A DNA stretch of 64,000 bases, from positions 1,426,001 to 1,490,000 of the forward strand of contig JAAXNY010000011.1 in the NCBI GenBank assembly GCA_013420905.1, in the 5' to 3' direction. Shown here piece after piece: positions 11,870 to 24,383 of the stretch; position 1 is the first letter of the stretch, and each line of letters begins with the position of its first letter. The notes under the pieces were generated by a model. The model ran no database searches and was not told the DNA's origin. It worked only from the letters and a program-made list of their open reading frames with translations. The DNA comes from Collybia mongolica. Taxonomy: Eukaryota; Basidiomycota; Agaricomycetes; Agaricales; Clitocybaceae. The translations under genes were made by a program, and so were the position numbers.

Positions 11870-13030
11870 ACTGGCAGATATGAGTCCTTATGTTTTTTTT
11901 AACTAATTTTTCTTTATATTTCTAGAACCAGGTTACAATAGAACTAGCTATCCAGAATCTCTTCAACTTTATATTACTTTTTGTTGTTGATAAGTTTGGT
12001 TCTGGAACACTTATTAGGCATTGTCCTGGAATTAGATTGCAACTTGACAACATGGAAGGCCTGATGGATACACAACATGAAGATGTAATATGACCACACA
12101 TTTGAGCTTGCCAAATACTTGTTGCACTTCTGTGAGGGGTCATGTTGCCAAGAGGCTCAGGCAGGGAGCAGTATGCATAGCATGAAAAGCCATGCAGGAA
12201 AGGAATGAGTATAGAGCACTAGAGGCTTGATCACAAGTAGAGAACCCAATCCAAGTCTATTACAAAGGTGCCCTTTCATGGAGAGGAAGGGGCACCTTAT
12301 ATAGTACATTGTGGCTACATCTCAAATAACAACAAAATCTGATATCAGTAACTCTACTGATGCAACAATCCATCTGTGATATGTCAGTCCAGAGTTCACT
12401 ACTATTTACCAAGGGGTTAAGGCAATGCGTATTAGGACAATAGATGTAACAGTGAGGCTATGCAAGCTGTGCAATAGCAATCCTGATGGCTAGATGTGGA
12501 CAAACAAGCAATGCCCTAATAACTTCACCCATATCCATAGTGTATGATATCAGCAACTCCAAATGAATTGCCAATAGAAGTTGGTGTTTATAGATCCTAT
12601 TTTTAGATTTAGAAATGTGACTCCTTGTCTCACATGCTCAATACCACATCACCAAGCTACCTGTACTAGACTTAGCTATACTGTTGTAGTCATTCTGGCA
12701 CTTCATCTGGACACTTCTGGAACTTCTCTCCTCTTTTGTCTTTCTTATTCTAACACCTATACAAATATCCAACAACAAAAGGTAACCATATATATCTAGG
12801 CATTCCCTTTAAAATCAAGTCAGTTATTAAAGTAGGGACTCAGACTCTCAGAGATGGACTGTGTAAAAAAACTAACAAACTTGAAAATGTAGATCCATAT
12901 TTGTATATTCCAAATTCACAACCAAATCAGTAGCTTCTCTGGGGACTTTACACTAAGCTACATGAGCCACACAGACCCTCTAGTGGGCTGATATACACTT
13001 CTGGTACCCACAGTATTTATCCAATGTACC
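11870..13030 (-). repeat. Repeat module A, copy 1
   Basis: About 1.2 kb recurs in opposite orientation at 32770-34880 and 39876-41170. Shared landmarks are a TATATAA followed at once by a GC-rich stem-loop (AAGGTGCCC with GGGCACCTT, here about 12262-12300) and a stretch resembling the 172-bp solo LTR at 23147 (here about 12595-12755). A 226-bp portion with TGTTGC/GCAACA ends looks like an LTR, but no target duplication flanks it. The unit is transposon-derived; its class is not resolved. Confidence 0.7.
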
Positions 13031-13479
13031 CATATATAGATGGGGCTGCCCAATTACAGATAGCATCTTTGCAATGAACTAGGCCCAGATTTCTTGCAAT
13101 TAATTTTCTGGTGCCCCCTTCCCTGTGTGGCTGAATCCTGCTGCTCATATCATTCCCCCCTTCTAACACTTAATGTGATGCAACCCTTTACAGTGTGGTA
13201 GGGTATGGGCAAGTATTTCACTGATGCACAGCCCAAGACCTTAGACAACCCCCACCCTCTAGAATACCACTACATACAGGAGGCCACCTACTGCAGCAGC
13301 ATGTAAACACAACCCATCCCTTGCACATCCCACACTAGCAAGCACTAACACAAAATCAAATAAAGGGGCAGTGGTAGCTGAGGACAGCAGAGGAGTGACA
13401 GGCTTGTGTGGGGGACAAGTTCCTGTGTAGACTTACATTTTGTGTGATGTAAGGAAGTAATACCAATCCAAATGCCTAT
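13031..13479. other. Unassigned repeat-region sequence
   Basis: I recognise no gene here. The stretch joins module A to the array-type repeat that starts near 13480. Confidence 0.4.
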
Positions 13480-14031
13480 AATAGAAACATATTCCCACAG
13501 TATTGAAATGTATATTAACCATTCAACATTTAACATTTAATTTCTAGTCTTGCATCCTGGGTTAATCAAGAACTTATCAAATATGCTAAAAATAGAAAAA
13601 TCATCATCAAACACAAACTTCAAACAAATGTATATATGACTGTTAAGTGTTTTTTTGTTGTATTATCACAACTATATTTAACCATACTCATATAGCTAGC
13701 CATTGTCAAGATATTGAGTATTATAAATTCCAGGAGCATCCACATTGACTTGTTTGGATATGCTTTTGGGCAAGTAATACATAAATGTGATATCAAAATA
13801 GACATAACCAGAAACTACAATCAAATTTGGAAAGGTACAAACAAATATAAATATGCATTTTTTGATGTACCCCCTCCATGTGTCTAGGAGTAGCAGCAAT
13901 TTCAATTGTGTCCATTAGCCTTGTATTTGCTGAGATATGCATCATCTATATTGTAGGAACTTCATTAATATTGTTTGTTTGGCCAGATGTTGGCAAAGTA
14001 ATATGCAGATGATATTGATTTGTAATATGTA

Positions 14032-14069
14032 TGGTGCGAACCACTTAGTCACCGCTAAAATGTGACAAG
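14032..14069 (+). repeat. Left TIR of DDE transposon
   Basis: The sequence begins TGGTGCGAACCACTTAGTC and ends AAAATGTGACAAG. It matches the reverse complement of 17027-17064 with three transitions. Confidence 0.9.
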
Positions 14070-14263
14070 TCCCAAATTGGCCGCCGACTGAAAAAAAAAA
14101 TTCAGTGTACCTCTGATGACCCTTACTGACGGCAACCAAAGCTCTGCGCAACACGACAATTGCTCGGTTCAATGCCTGCACTAATGTACAATTTGAACTA
14201 ACATAGTGCCTAATATATGAGTGTTTTTTCCAACATTTTCCCCCGTTTTCTCTTCACTTCTGA

Positions 14264-16857
14264 ATGGCAAGGAAGCCCAAGTACCTCCAACTTGCTGCTG
14301 CCCGAGCTCGGGCAGTACGTCATAAACCAACAAACATTGATTTCGAGAAAAGTCCTGCACCCGAGCCTGAGGATATTCCCGAACTGCGTGCTGCATCTCC
14401 AATTGTCGTGGACCTGGTTTCCGACGACGAGTTTTCTGATGAGTCAGAGTGTGGGTATGATGGGGGTATAAATCATTATCCTGCCTCGGATTATGTGTTG
14501 GAGAGTGATAGTGATGGAGAGCTCACAGATGAAGATCTGTCCGAGTTTGATGAAGACATGTTGGACAGCCTTCGGAGAGAGATGGCTCAGTTGAAAGAGC
14601 CAGCACCATTCGAACGCCTTCTTGTCCCCAAATCCACGAAAGCCTGGAAGAAAACAGAAAAAAACCGGAGTCTTGGATATAATGGGCAGGGTCGGTCGAC
14701 AAGATTTCGAAAAGACAAAGAAGCGCGTGATCTCGCAATGGCGCGCGCTGAAGCAAAAACATCGTTAGTGATTCAATTGGTGTAATTAGGGGATGGTGAC
14801 TCACCTGCTCACTCAGGAATGACCCTCAGGTGGCTATGATGTGGAATCTGTTTGTGAAACAAGATCCAGCCCCAGCCGCCCCACACAATTCAACTGTGAA
14901 AACACCCGAGCTCCAAAGAGCACCTGCGTCAAGTCTCAGCCCCGCCGAGGTTGTCAATTATCTATCCGATTACTCAGATGAAGATAGTGGCAGCGATGCA
15001 GATGATGAAGGCGAAAATAATACTGTTCCGCCCAAATCCACCAGTTCCCATTGTTTGCCAGCTGTCCCACCCCTTAAACGCCGGAAACTCGATGTCCCTG
15101 TTCGCAAAGCAAGAGCCGAGAAGCTCAAAACCCGTCAAAAAGAGTTGGAGAAAGGTCTTGCTGATATCCGGAAGGTTATCCACTCGAACAAGACCAAGTT
15201 TGTTGCTGGGCGAAGTGGGTTGCAAGCTTGTCGTACTCGTGCAATTCAGAGTTATCTTCTGTTGATTGTTCAACGGGGTCGCCTCGCAATCGACGCATCA
15301 GAGAAGGCTGCAGAATGCCATGGGTTCAAACCAAAGTGGGGAGGCAGGAATGTGAGGAGCTGGACACGGCGATGGTTAAAAGAACGAAAGTTACCCGAGT
15401 CCCGAAAAGGTCGACATGGGAAAGTCTATTCCTTACTCGATAACCCAGCAATAAAAGCAGAACTTCGTGCTTTCCTTCGGTCAAATAAATGGGTTATGAA
15501 TCCCGCCAAACTTGCAGAGTTCACCCATGGAAAGCTTCTGCCTGATGCTGCAGACAAATATCTCAAGCATCTTGTGCAGGAAGAGATGCCTCGCGGGCTC
15601 AAACAATATATGGAACTTCAGCTTTTCCCGCGCCTCCAGCTGAAGGTTGGATCGAAAGGGATAGCTCTAAGCACTGCCCGGCGATGGCTTCACAAGGAAG
15701 GCTTTCAATACATAAGTCACAAGAAAGGGCTCTATTACGACGGTCACGATCGTCCCGATGTCGTTGCGTACCGACAGAAGGAATTTTTGCCAGCCATGGA
15801 ACTTCACGCCCAACGGCTCGTCCGATATGAAGTCGGGAATGTTGAACAAGAAGTCCAAAGCTTGCCCAATAATTATGTCGAGCGTCGACTCTCTCTGGTT
15901 GCACAAGATGAGATGACTGCTCAAGCAAATGACGCCCAAGCAAAAAAGTGGGTCCTCCATGACCAACACGAGCTGCGAAAGAAGGGTGTTGGGCGAGGAA
16001 TTCATCAGAGCGACGTCATCTGCTCAACAGTTGGGTGGCTGAAAGATGCAAGCCAGAGCCTCGAATATGGGAAGAATTATGACGGTTACTGGACGGGCGA
16101 GCTTTTCTGTAAGCAGCTCCGCGAGAAAATCATTCCAGCATTTGAGGCTGCACATGGCCCCGGGTTCCAGGCACTCATTATGGTTGACCACTCACAGGGC
16201 CATGCGGCTTATGCTGAGGATGCTTTGCTCGCAACACGCATGAATGTGAACCCAGGTGGCAAACAAGCACGCCTCCGTGATGGATGGTTTATGCGTGATG
16301 GGTGCATAATTATTCAACCCATGATATACCCAGTGGATCATCCAGAATTTCCCGATCAACCAAAGGGGATGAAGGTCGTGCTTCGAGAACGAGGCTTGTA
16401 CAGTGGGAAAATGCGAGGAAAATGCAAAAGCAGCTGCCAGGATCCGGAGTCGGCCAACTGTTGCTGCAAACGTATCCTTGAGAACCAGCCTGATTTCAAG
16501 GCACAGAAGTCACTCGTTCAAGAGATCATCGAGGAAGCAGGACACATGTGTATATTTCTGCCGAAATTTCACTGTGAGCTTAATTTTATCGAATTCTTCT
16601 GGGGTGTGGTAAAGTGCTATCTTCGCGAGCATTGTGATTATACATTTGATACACTGAAGGAGAACATGCCCAAAGCACTGGAAACAGTTCCACTTGCAAC
16701 TATTCGACGGTGGGAACATCGTATGATCCGATGGATGCAGGCTTATCGGGATGGCATGTCAACTCAAGATGCACAGTTGCACGTCCGCAATTTCAGCTCA
16801 ACTAAATACAAATCGCACCGTCGCATCCCAGAATGCATTGCAAGGGCTTTCGACTAG
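14264..16857 (+). CDS. Transposase, IS630/Tc1-mariner-like with long insert
   Basis: Two exons, 14264-14763 and 14817-16857, joined by a 53-bp GT-AG intron, give an open frame of 846 residues. The protein should cut and paste the surrounding element in the nucleus. The acidic N-terminus and basic middle part precede a DDE core: QDEMTAQ (D near residue 531), MVDHSQGHAAY (D near 624) and ELNFIEFFW (E near 759). The interval of about 134 residues between the second D and the E is far longer than the 34-39 of ordinary Tc1/mariner enzymes. It contains a Cys-rich patch (CKSSCQDPESANCCCK) that could be a zinc site. No stop or frameshift was seen. The start ATG at 14264 is the first in frame. Confidence 0.9.
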
Positions 16858-17026
16858 TATATAAACCTTCTCGGTACATAGTCCCAATTTGATCCCCCGA
16901 AAATTTTATATCTCACTCAGTTTTGACTTAAATGAAAATCGCTCTTGGGGATCGAAAGCTATCATCAAAAGGAGTGTTTTCCCAAGGGGAATAAAAAATC
17001 GGATAATTTTTGGAGGTGCGAAAAAG

Positions 17027-17064
17027 CTTGTCACATTTTGGTGGTGACTAAGTGGTTTGCACCA
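17027..17064 (-). repeat. Right TIR of DDE transposon
   Basis: This is the reverse complement of the left TIR with three transitions, followed by the second TA (17065-17066). Confidence 0.9.
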
Positions 17065-17624
17065 TAGTAAAAAAGTTGTTGATAATGAGATTTGGAAGGG
17101 TACAAATAACTACAAACACATATAAACATACATATAATGTATTCCTTTACAATGTCTAGTAGTAGCATGTCCATCAGCTTTGTATTTGCTGAAATATGCA
17201 TCATTTATATTGTGGGAAATTTCTTTAATATTATGGTTTGTTTGGCCAGATGTGTGGTGAAATGATATACAGACAGTATTCATTTATGATATGTAGCAAG
17301 AAATTTGTTGTTGATGATGTTTCAAAAAATACAAACACTTACAAACACTTACAAACACATGCATGAGGTACTAGCAATTTAAATCACATCCATAGGCCTT
17401 GTTGTCGAGATATGCAATGACTTATATTGTAGGAACTTTGATGGTATTGTTTATTTGGCTAGCTGTGTGGCAAAGTCATACACAGAATTGATGTTCATTG
17501 TAACATGATTGTAGTAAGAGAGCTGCTTTTGATTATGATATTTGATGGTGTACAAACACAGACAAAAACATACATAAATATACCACTTGGGTAGCCCTTC
17601 ACCATATCTAGTAGTAGCAATTTA

Positions 17625-18167
17625 AATTACATCCTTTTTTTTTTTTCATATAATAATATTAAGCACATGTGGGTTTGACCCAGCTACATGCGGGTGTAAA
17701 CACCTATTACCACTAAGTAATCTGTAATGAGCCATCAGGGTGGAGCTGTACACTAAGTTGCTCTCCAGGTCATATTACGGGTCTAGACTGAGGATACCTG
17801 CAGTCCAACGGTATTGTACTGTACCATGTCTGAACCTCCCAGTGCCTTAAAGGTTTGCCTTTGCTTGTCGGGGCATGGTCCCCTCCCTTCACATTGGTAC
17901 CCCATTCCACTTCCCCCCTGGTATTTTCAGGGCGCCCTGGAAACCCATTACTCCCCCCCAGTGTCAAAGATAAATGTCCAAACTAAATGAACGACCCATA
18001 CCTCAAACCTGCTCCCCCTCTCCTGAATCCCCCTATTACTTTCCCCCCTGTTCCACACCGCTCTCCCAAAGCAATGACTCCCCTCAAAATGAGGCCGCCA
18101 AATCCCACCATTGGTTGATAAACTGGCATTCTCCCCAAGAGGTGTGCTCTGTGCAGGGACAGTAGCT
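17625..18167 (-). mobile_element. Poly(A) retroposon, truncated copy
   Basis: On the minus strand the copy ends in a poly(A) tract (T-run near 17638-17650 on the plus strand), followed by the AATTTAAATTG word of the host repeat. It is the mirror copy of 35372-36325 and matches it from the tail to 18167, where similarity stops. Being inserted at the same point of the host repeat, the two copies descend from one insertion. Confidence 0.75.
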
Positions 18168-18571
18168 GCACTGTGCACCTGGTGGGGGAGGTTTTTCCCC
18201 CACTTAATGGATGAAAGCAGCATTTCCTAAGTTTAGTGGATGAATCTAAAGGGTATGAAATTGGGATGAAACTTCATCCCAGATATTTCATCCCTTGAGA
18301 GGATGAATTTCTGCTCTTATAATTTCAGAAATTTTCATCCCTTAGTGGTGTGAACTTTCATCCCATTAGAGGTGAATTATATGGGACAATTTTAATCCAG
18401 TGAAAAAGAGGGGAATTTCATCCTATAATGGGTGGGTTTTATTAGATCATTTTAATCTATTAGAGAGTGAACTTTCATCCCATAAAAGGTGGAATATGTG
18501 GGATGATTTAAGTTCAGCATAGAAGGTATTTCATCCCACAAATAGTGGGTTTATGGGATGACTTTACTGCC
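18168..18571. repeat. TTCATCC/GGATGAA palindrome cluster 1
   Basis: The words TTCATCCC and GGGATGAA, often joined as short palindromes, recur roughly every 30-50 bp. A C-rich/G-rich edge (GGTGGGGGAGG then TTTTTCCCCCAC) marks the left end and also marks the related cluster at 31745-32065. No ORF is present. Confidence 0.75.
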
Positions 18572-19499
18572 TTAGACTTGGGTGGAGTGGGCCAACACAC
18601 TGTGTGGCAGGTACTTGTTCTTTATTTCTTTTCTTAGGAGAAATAAGTCCATTCCACAGTCAGGAAGTTGTAAATGACTAGAAACAACATAGGTGATAGT
18701 TTATGGAGGTCATGTGACCATGGGAAAATGTTACAAAGTAAACAAGCAATGCCTGTGCACAAAACCCAATGCCATAGCTTGCCTGGCTATGGAGAAAACA
18801 CAAAAACCATCAGAACTAACTTTTTCCCAGGATCATGGACACTAAATAAGCATTCAGATTGTTGTCATGTATTTGGTATACTTATGTGGTGGGATAGATC
18901 ATGTGACATGTGACAATAAATAGAGAAATCAATCCTCTTTGTATTTCAGGTAAATATAGTAGTAGTTGTTGATTATTCCAATGTTTAGCATAATTTCCCA
19001 CAAGGGTTATGTTTGGTCAGGGTCATTGTTATTATAAAATGTTTATCCACCCCTGGCATAACACACAGACCTTCAGAACTAGCTGAATCTGGACATTTCT
19101 AATATTTCGCTCAAAATAGACCGTGGGAAAAATGTGCTCAACAAGGAAATTGTAGAGCCATGTTTGTACATTCCAAACATATAAAAACAAAGTTAATAGC
19201 TTTACTGGTTATGGAGAAAATCACAAAATAAATTTTGAAACGCGACGCTTTGAAATATTAGATATGCCAAAAATTGATGGCATCATCAAAAGCATTATGT
19301 AAGCATCCCAAATACATGCAAATTATGTCACAATACTTTGTATTTGTGGAGAAATGCTGTAAAAAGCCATAAGAGAAGAAAAATCCCATTATGGAATTAT
19401 TTTCCCACAGTGTTGAAATATGAATCAATGAATGAATCACCTTTTTGCCCGAAAACTGGGTTGATAAAGAACTCGTAACATAATGATCCTCCCTGCAAC
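18572..19499 (+). repeat. Repeat module C, copy 1
   Basis: About 0.9 kb begins ACTTGGGTGGAGTGGGCC and ends near AGAACTCGTAACATAATG. Related copies lie at 29745-30605 (+), 30705-31577 (-) and 39130-39875 (-). This copy differs from the others at many sites. No gene is recognised. Confidence 0.8.
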
Positions 19500-21063
19500 C
19501 ATTCAAACATGGTGGGTGCACATATTTCAGCCTCCTATTAATAATGAATAGTATACAATTTGAATAAATAAATAAAAATATTTGTCAGCATCCTCAGATT
19601 TGATCACATGGCTTTGTTGACCGAGATGCCCGACAGTGGAACATTCCGAGCTATATAATGCGTTGGCAGCCGCTTTCACACACTTTCCTTCTTGCTCTCG
19701 TACCACCACCATTGCCCATTGCTGCCTCCCATCCTCCCCCTCGTAGTAAACACTCTTCATTGATAGATTACAATTAGTATAATGTTAGATTACAATTACT
19801 ATCATAATACTTGTAGTAGTCATTTGAATTCCAATACAAACTATAAGGCTTCATTAAGAATATTAATAAATGCTAATAATGATCCTACAGGAAACCGAAG
19901 GACATCATTAGTATGCAGGATAAAGCCATGCCTGACAATGTCCTCAACATGGTACACCACTTCGTTGACCTCAAAGTGCAGGTGGACAATGAGGGGGTCT
20001 CAGTATGTCTGTCAACCCAATCTAATCCAAAGCACATTAACATTGACCCATTTTACAGATCACTTCATTACAACAAGGTCAACAAAGACAATGAGCAGTC
20101 TGGCAGTGCACGAAGACCAACAACTTCCATCCATTACTTAACTTTCTTTTATCTTTATCATGCTAATCTGACCAGCCGAACTCACTACCTTATGTAAAGT
20201 TGCTCATGCTAAAGAAAAAGTAGGGAGTCCTATTCCATACCCACTGTGCGGCATTGCTGGAAATGGGTTCTGTCTCCAGACGCAGCTTCAGGATGACAAG
20301 GGTTTATATAGGGCAATTTGGGTAAGTTTTCTCATTACTAACCTCAATACATGATTCTAACAAATCACAGTGTTGCGTTTGCAGTCTGGTTGGTAATGCT
20401 GATGATCAGGAACTTTGGAATGAGGGATATGAATCAGAGGTATACTAGTTGATAGAGCATTCAAATTACAATACCTTAGATCTTATGGATGTTAAACCTT
20501 AACTGTACAAAATGAACAAAGTGTGTTTATTGATAACAGGGAAGAAATAATGTAAATGGCATGGAATTAATCCCCACAAAGGCTATTATTCTCACCTGTG
20601 ATGGTATGAAATCCATCCCTACAAAGGCTATTATTTTCACCTATCATGGTATGAAATTCATCCCATAGCCTCAAAAATTTGCAGTAATGTTACCCCAAAA
20701 AACATTGCTATTCTCACCCATCAAGGTAGTAGATTAATCCCATATTGATAGGAATTACCTCCCACAATGGTTATTTTTTCCACCTATGGTGAAATGAAAT
20801 TCATCCCATAGCCTCGAGAATCAAGGGGTATGAATACGGACAAATTTCGCATGAAATTCATCCACTAAATTATACCTTAAGGGGGGGTTTTCCATCCATT
20901 TTTCCCCCCACAGGGGGTGTGTTTTCAAACATCTTCAAGATGAAATTCATTACATTTTAGGATTGTTAAGTGAATGAATTTCATATTTTTAATGTATTAT
21001 TTCTATTATTTAAGAGGATGAAACACAGGGTTGAATTTCATCTATTCTCAGTTTCACAGTGCC
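19500..21063 (+). repeat. Inverted-repeat module D, left arm (includes TTCATCC cluster 2)
   Basis: About 1.5 kb is repeated in mirror orientation at 24384-25844, continuing at 29620-29700 past the Harbinger insertion. The arms enclose a LINE and a gypsy fragment. 20560-21040 is rich in TTCATCC words. A 94-codon ORF at 19913-20197 matches no family I know. The text at 19523-19540 is the unoccupied version of the Harbinger target. Confidence 0.8.
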
Positions 21064-22883
21064 GCTGCAGTGCCCCGCAGCAGGTGGTGGCTTCAGGTCC
21101 ACCGATTATCCAGGTTCGCATGTTTGGGCAGGGAGCACCCTATAGCCGTCACTTAGAACACTGAGTACCGCCCCTAGCCTGTTTAGGACTAGGGAACATC
21201 AAACGCGAATGCGTTTTTGTTCTCTGAGAGGAATCCAACCAGCCACGCATAGCGCAGCTGGTGGCTGGGCTTGTCTTCCCATCCATGCCTTGGACAGTCG
21301 AATAGGACGTGTTGTACGGTTTCCAAGGGAGCACCGCACCTACAGGAGACAGATTCTTCCTTGAAGAATTGCGATCGGAACGCCCCAATTGGAGCATGTC
21401 CAGTGATGCATCGCACCAAGCGGGCAGTCAGAGCGTGGCTGTGACCAGTCTTGCGCATCCACAGCCCATTGTTTACATGGGTCAGAGTGAGCAGGGTGTC
21501 CTTTTTCGCATACAGCGTCAGGAAATTGGAGCCAATGTACTTCTTGGACTGGAAGAGAGACTTCCAGTCATCAAGCATGCATGTGACTGCTTCGCGTCAT
21601 GCGAAGTCAGCAGATATAACCAGTGCTCCGCCTGCCTCAATGCGAGTTGAGACGGCGCTGATGTGTGCCAGTTGGTGGTCTTCAATCTCCGCACCACTTG
21701 TAATATGGTGGAGGTGAATCTTGTGGATGGCGCGGAGCTGTAGCCAAGGCAACAGCACATCACACACTTTGAGGGCTGATGCTTGACCTGAGTGGTGCGA
21801 CGCATCAAGGGAACGCCTGAGGGCGTTGATGGAGTCGGAGAAGATATGGACATCATGGATGTCTTCTAGTCCAATGTCAGCTGCCTGTTGGGCGCCTTCC
21901 GCAATTGTTCACAGCTCGGCGTCATCAGACGTAGAGAGGCCGGTAGCAAACCAGTCCTCATATAAGTCTCCATCGTGCCAGACGCAGTAAATTGCGACTG
22001 ACTGCATGGGAGGAGGGGGGGTGGATGCATCAGTGATAATGCAGATGCTCCATGGGGAATGAGAGGCCTCATCAACAGCGCTCTTCAGCGATGTGATGCG
22101 GTCTTTCATGAATTCCTCGCGGTGATCCCTGCCCTTAGGTGGGGGGGTGACAATGTCGTAGACAATGCGGCCAGGGAACAGGTCCTTGGGGCGCATGCCT
22201 GGTTGGTTGAGTGGGTGGACAGGGTCCAGATCCAGGGAAGAGAGGCCAAGGTTAGACCAGGCCTCTACGATGGGCGATACAAGTTTACCAAGCCTATGGC
22301 TTGGGTTGCGGGCATTGAGGGTCTCGACAGAGAATTTGTGGTTCCCATCAATGAGGCGTCGAAAGGCGTGTGAGGCCTGGAGCGCATGGGAGCGGACATG
22401 ACTCCTTTCCACCAGCTTTCTGACATGGAGGTGGATAGGGGGTATGCCTGCGAGGGTCTTGCCAGCCCCGTTTGGGGATGTCTTGAAGGTGCCAGTGATC
22501 CAAAGGCACGCTCGCCTTTGCATCTTCCAGAGGTTATCGAGAGGGCCTGCCATGTGGGCCCCTTTGTACATCCAGAGCCTGCTCCCATATGTAGCGATGG
22601 GAAGAACACAGGCTCGGTATAGCATTCGTTTGTGCTTAGGCCTGAGCCTGCACACTGAGTTGCCAAGGGAGAGCATAGCCTTTACAGAGGTGAGGGCTTT
22701 GTTCGTGTAACGTTTGACATGCTCTCTGAATGTGAGGGGACGGTCAAAGAAGAATCCGAGGTAGCACCAAATGGTGCCAGGGCGGAGGGGGGTGTCCCCA
22801 GTATATGGGGCATAGCCAAGGTCCCATGTTAACAGTTGCCTTTTTTGCTCAGAATCCACGCATTGGCTAATTTCGATTCCCAC
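21064..22883 (-). mobile_element. 5'-truncated LINE (non-LTR retrotransposon)
   Basis: The fragment keeps the end of the reverse transcriptase, the RNase H and the C-terminal zinc motif of a fungal LINE, plus a short 3' UTR (21064-21188). Both edges abut unrelated repeat modules and no target duplication is evident. A related fragment lies at 41770-42978. Confidence 0.85.
21189..22883 (-). pseudogene. LINE ORF2 C-terminal fragment (RT thumb, RNase H, zinc)
   Basis: Reading down from 22883: RT connection region (LTFREHVKRYTNKALTS, YRACVLPIATYGSRLW), then RNase H beginning IITDASTPPPP with HIFSDSINALRRSLD, then CRCGAPLETVQHVLFDC, a Cys/His motif of Tad1/I-type LINEs. The frame is open except for a TGA at 21909-21911. 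The second copy has CCACGA (Pro-Arg) where this one has CTGTGA, so the stop fits C-to-T change. No endonuclease or RT catalytic part remains. Confidence 0.88.
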
Positions 22884-23075
22884 AGTTAGAAAGGTATTCC
22901 CACAACTACAAAGTCTTACTGATGTACTTCAAAATGTTTATTGACCATGTTCTAATGAATTCTCAAAACACTTCAAAATTACTAACTGTGGAAAAACAAC
23001 ACCAGATCTTGTTGGGTATGCTGAATTTTCCCCGCAAACCCAGGATGATGAATGAGTTACTTATGTAAACATAAG

Positions 23076-24345
23076 GACTTGTAAACCAGAGAAATGCATA
23101 TTTGAGGCAGAGAAAGTAGAATTCTTGGGTCTCATGATCTCAAATGTGTTAGATTTAGTATCACATGACTTCTTGTCTCACGTGCTCAATGCCACATCAC
23201 CGAGACACCTAGACTAGACTTAGCTTTACCATTGCGAATACAACCGTTGTGGTCATTCTGGTGCTTTGTCTGGACACTTCTGGATCTTCTGTCTTCTTTG
23301 GTCTTTATCTTTCTAACAAAATGGCCATATGGAAATGGATCCAGTCAAAAATTCAGGGTATCACCCATTGGCCTTTACCCAAATCCAAGAAGGATGTTCA
23401 GTCATTGTTGGATTTCACAAACTTTTACCAGAGATTTATAAAGGACTATTCAAAGATAGCATGGCCAATATACATCCTTACAGGAAATTATGAATGGGAA
23501 TGGAACCTTGAGACACAATAGGCCTTTGACAACTTGAAGACAGCTATTACTACAGCCCCTATTTTAGCACTTCCACTAGATGATGGAGAATATAAAGTAG
23601 AATGTGATAGTTTGGATTTTGCCACAGGAGCAGTCATTTCACAACTACATTCAGATGGAAAATGGCATCTAGTCGGTTTTTTGTCTAAATCCCTGAATGA
23701 AGTATAATGAAACTATGAAATCCATGATAAAGAACTGCTCTCTGTTATATGAGCTCTGGAAAAGAGCTAAAACCTTCTGGAAGGGGCTAGGCACAGGTTT
23801 ACAATATATAATGATTACAAGAACTTGGAATACTTTATGAAGGCTCAAAATTTGAATAGGAGACAAGCTCATTGGTCATTGTTCCTATCAAGATTGACTT
23901 TACATTAAAACACTGACCTGGGAAGTCAAATGCAAAGGCAGATGGTCTGTCAAGACAAGCAGACTATGGAAAGAGGAAGGATGACAATGAGGATGTTATC
24001 CTACTCAAACCAAATTTCTTTCATATCAATACTCTTCAAGAAGGCCATCTAGAGGTTGAAAGTGTGGAATCCACAATTCTAAAGAAGATTTGGAACTGTA
24101 AGGATTATAAGAACAACATCCTCAAGGTGGTACAAGAGCTGAGGCAGAGTACAGGAGCCAAGGAGAGGGATGGAGAATGGGCTGAAGAACAGGGACTAAT
24201 TTTATACAGAGGTCTTGTCTATGTTCCAAGGAACAAGAAGTTACACTATGAAATTATCCAGCAATACCACAGTACCCCTATTGCTGGACATCCAGGACAA
24301 TATAAAACAGCTGAGCTAGTCTTTAGGAATTACTGGTAGCCAAAC
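23076..24345 (+). pseudogene. Ty3/gypsy pol fragment (RT end, RNase H, integrase start)
   Basis: RT motif KPEKCIFEAEKVEFLGLMI is cut by a solo LTR (23147-23318) and resumes with the ATGGAAATGGATCCAGTC text (MEMDPV). Then follow DVQSLLDFTNFYQRFIKDYSKIA, RNase H (APILALPLDDGEYKVECD, HDKELLSVI) and the integrase zinc domain start (HYEIIQQYHSTPIAGHPGQYKT). Many stops (for example TAG at 23519-21, TAA and TGA around 23706) and loss of the CC pair of the HHCC motif show long decay. Confidence 0.88.
23147..23318 (+). repeat. Solo LTR, 172 bp, with 5-bp target duplication
   Basis: The sequence starts TGTTAGATTTAG and ends TTTCTAACA, and is flanked on both sides by AAATG (23142-23146 and 23319-23323). 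Removing it and one AAATG rejoins the gypsy RT text. Similar text lies in all three A modules. No matching full-length element is present in the window. Confidence 0.85.
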
Positions 24346-24383
24346 CTTCACCAATATGTGCTGAAATATGTCCACTCATATCA

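Larger units (their letters stand above)
14032..17064 (+). mobile_element. DDE DNA transposon with TA target duplication, apparently intact
   Basis: This 3033-bp element has 38-bp terminal inverted repeats (starting TGGTGCGAACC, three mismatches between ends). It is flanked by TA at 14030-14031 and 17065-17066. The uninterrupted site exists in the mirror copy near 36885, where the same repeat reads through a single TA. TA duplication points to the Tc1/mariner/IS630 superfamily. It carries one two-exon transposase gene with no visible lesion. Confidence 0.93.
13480..17640 (-). repeat. 235-bp type tandem repeat, left copy, split by a transposon
   Basis: 13480-14029 and 17067-17640 form one block once the transposon at 14032-17064 is removed. 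The block is the reverse complement of 36311-37130 and also resembles 37985-39125. Units carry recurring words such as CTACTACTAGATATGGTG and GGCCAAACAAACAAT. No coding potential is seen. Confidence 0.8.

Noticed and set aside
12581..12799. ORFs in module A such as 12581-12799, 33200-33514, 11922-12143 and 34593-34817 as conserved proteins.
   Set aside because: They recur only because the DNA module is duplicated; no domain is visible and reading frames are not better kept than the rest.
14974..15943. Minus-strand ORFs at 14974-15273 and 15599-15943.
   Set aside because: They are shadows of the transposase gene on the other strand and show no motif of their own.
19913..20197. 94-codon ORF in module D as a small gene.
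   Set aside because: The mirror arm carries frame-breaking differences in the same stretch, and no known motif is present.
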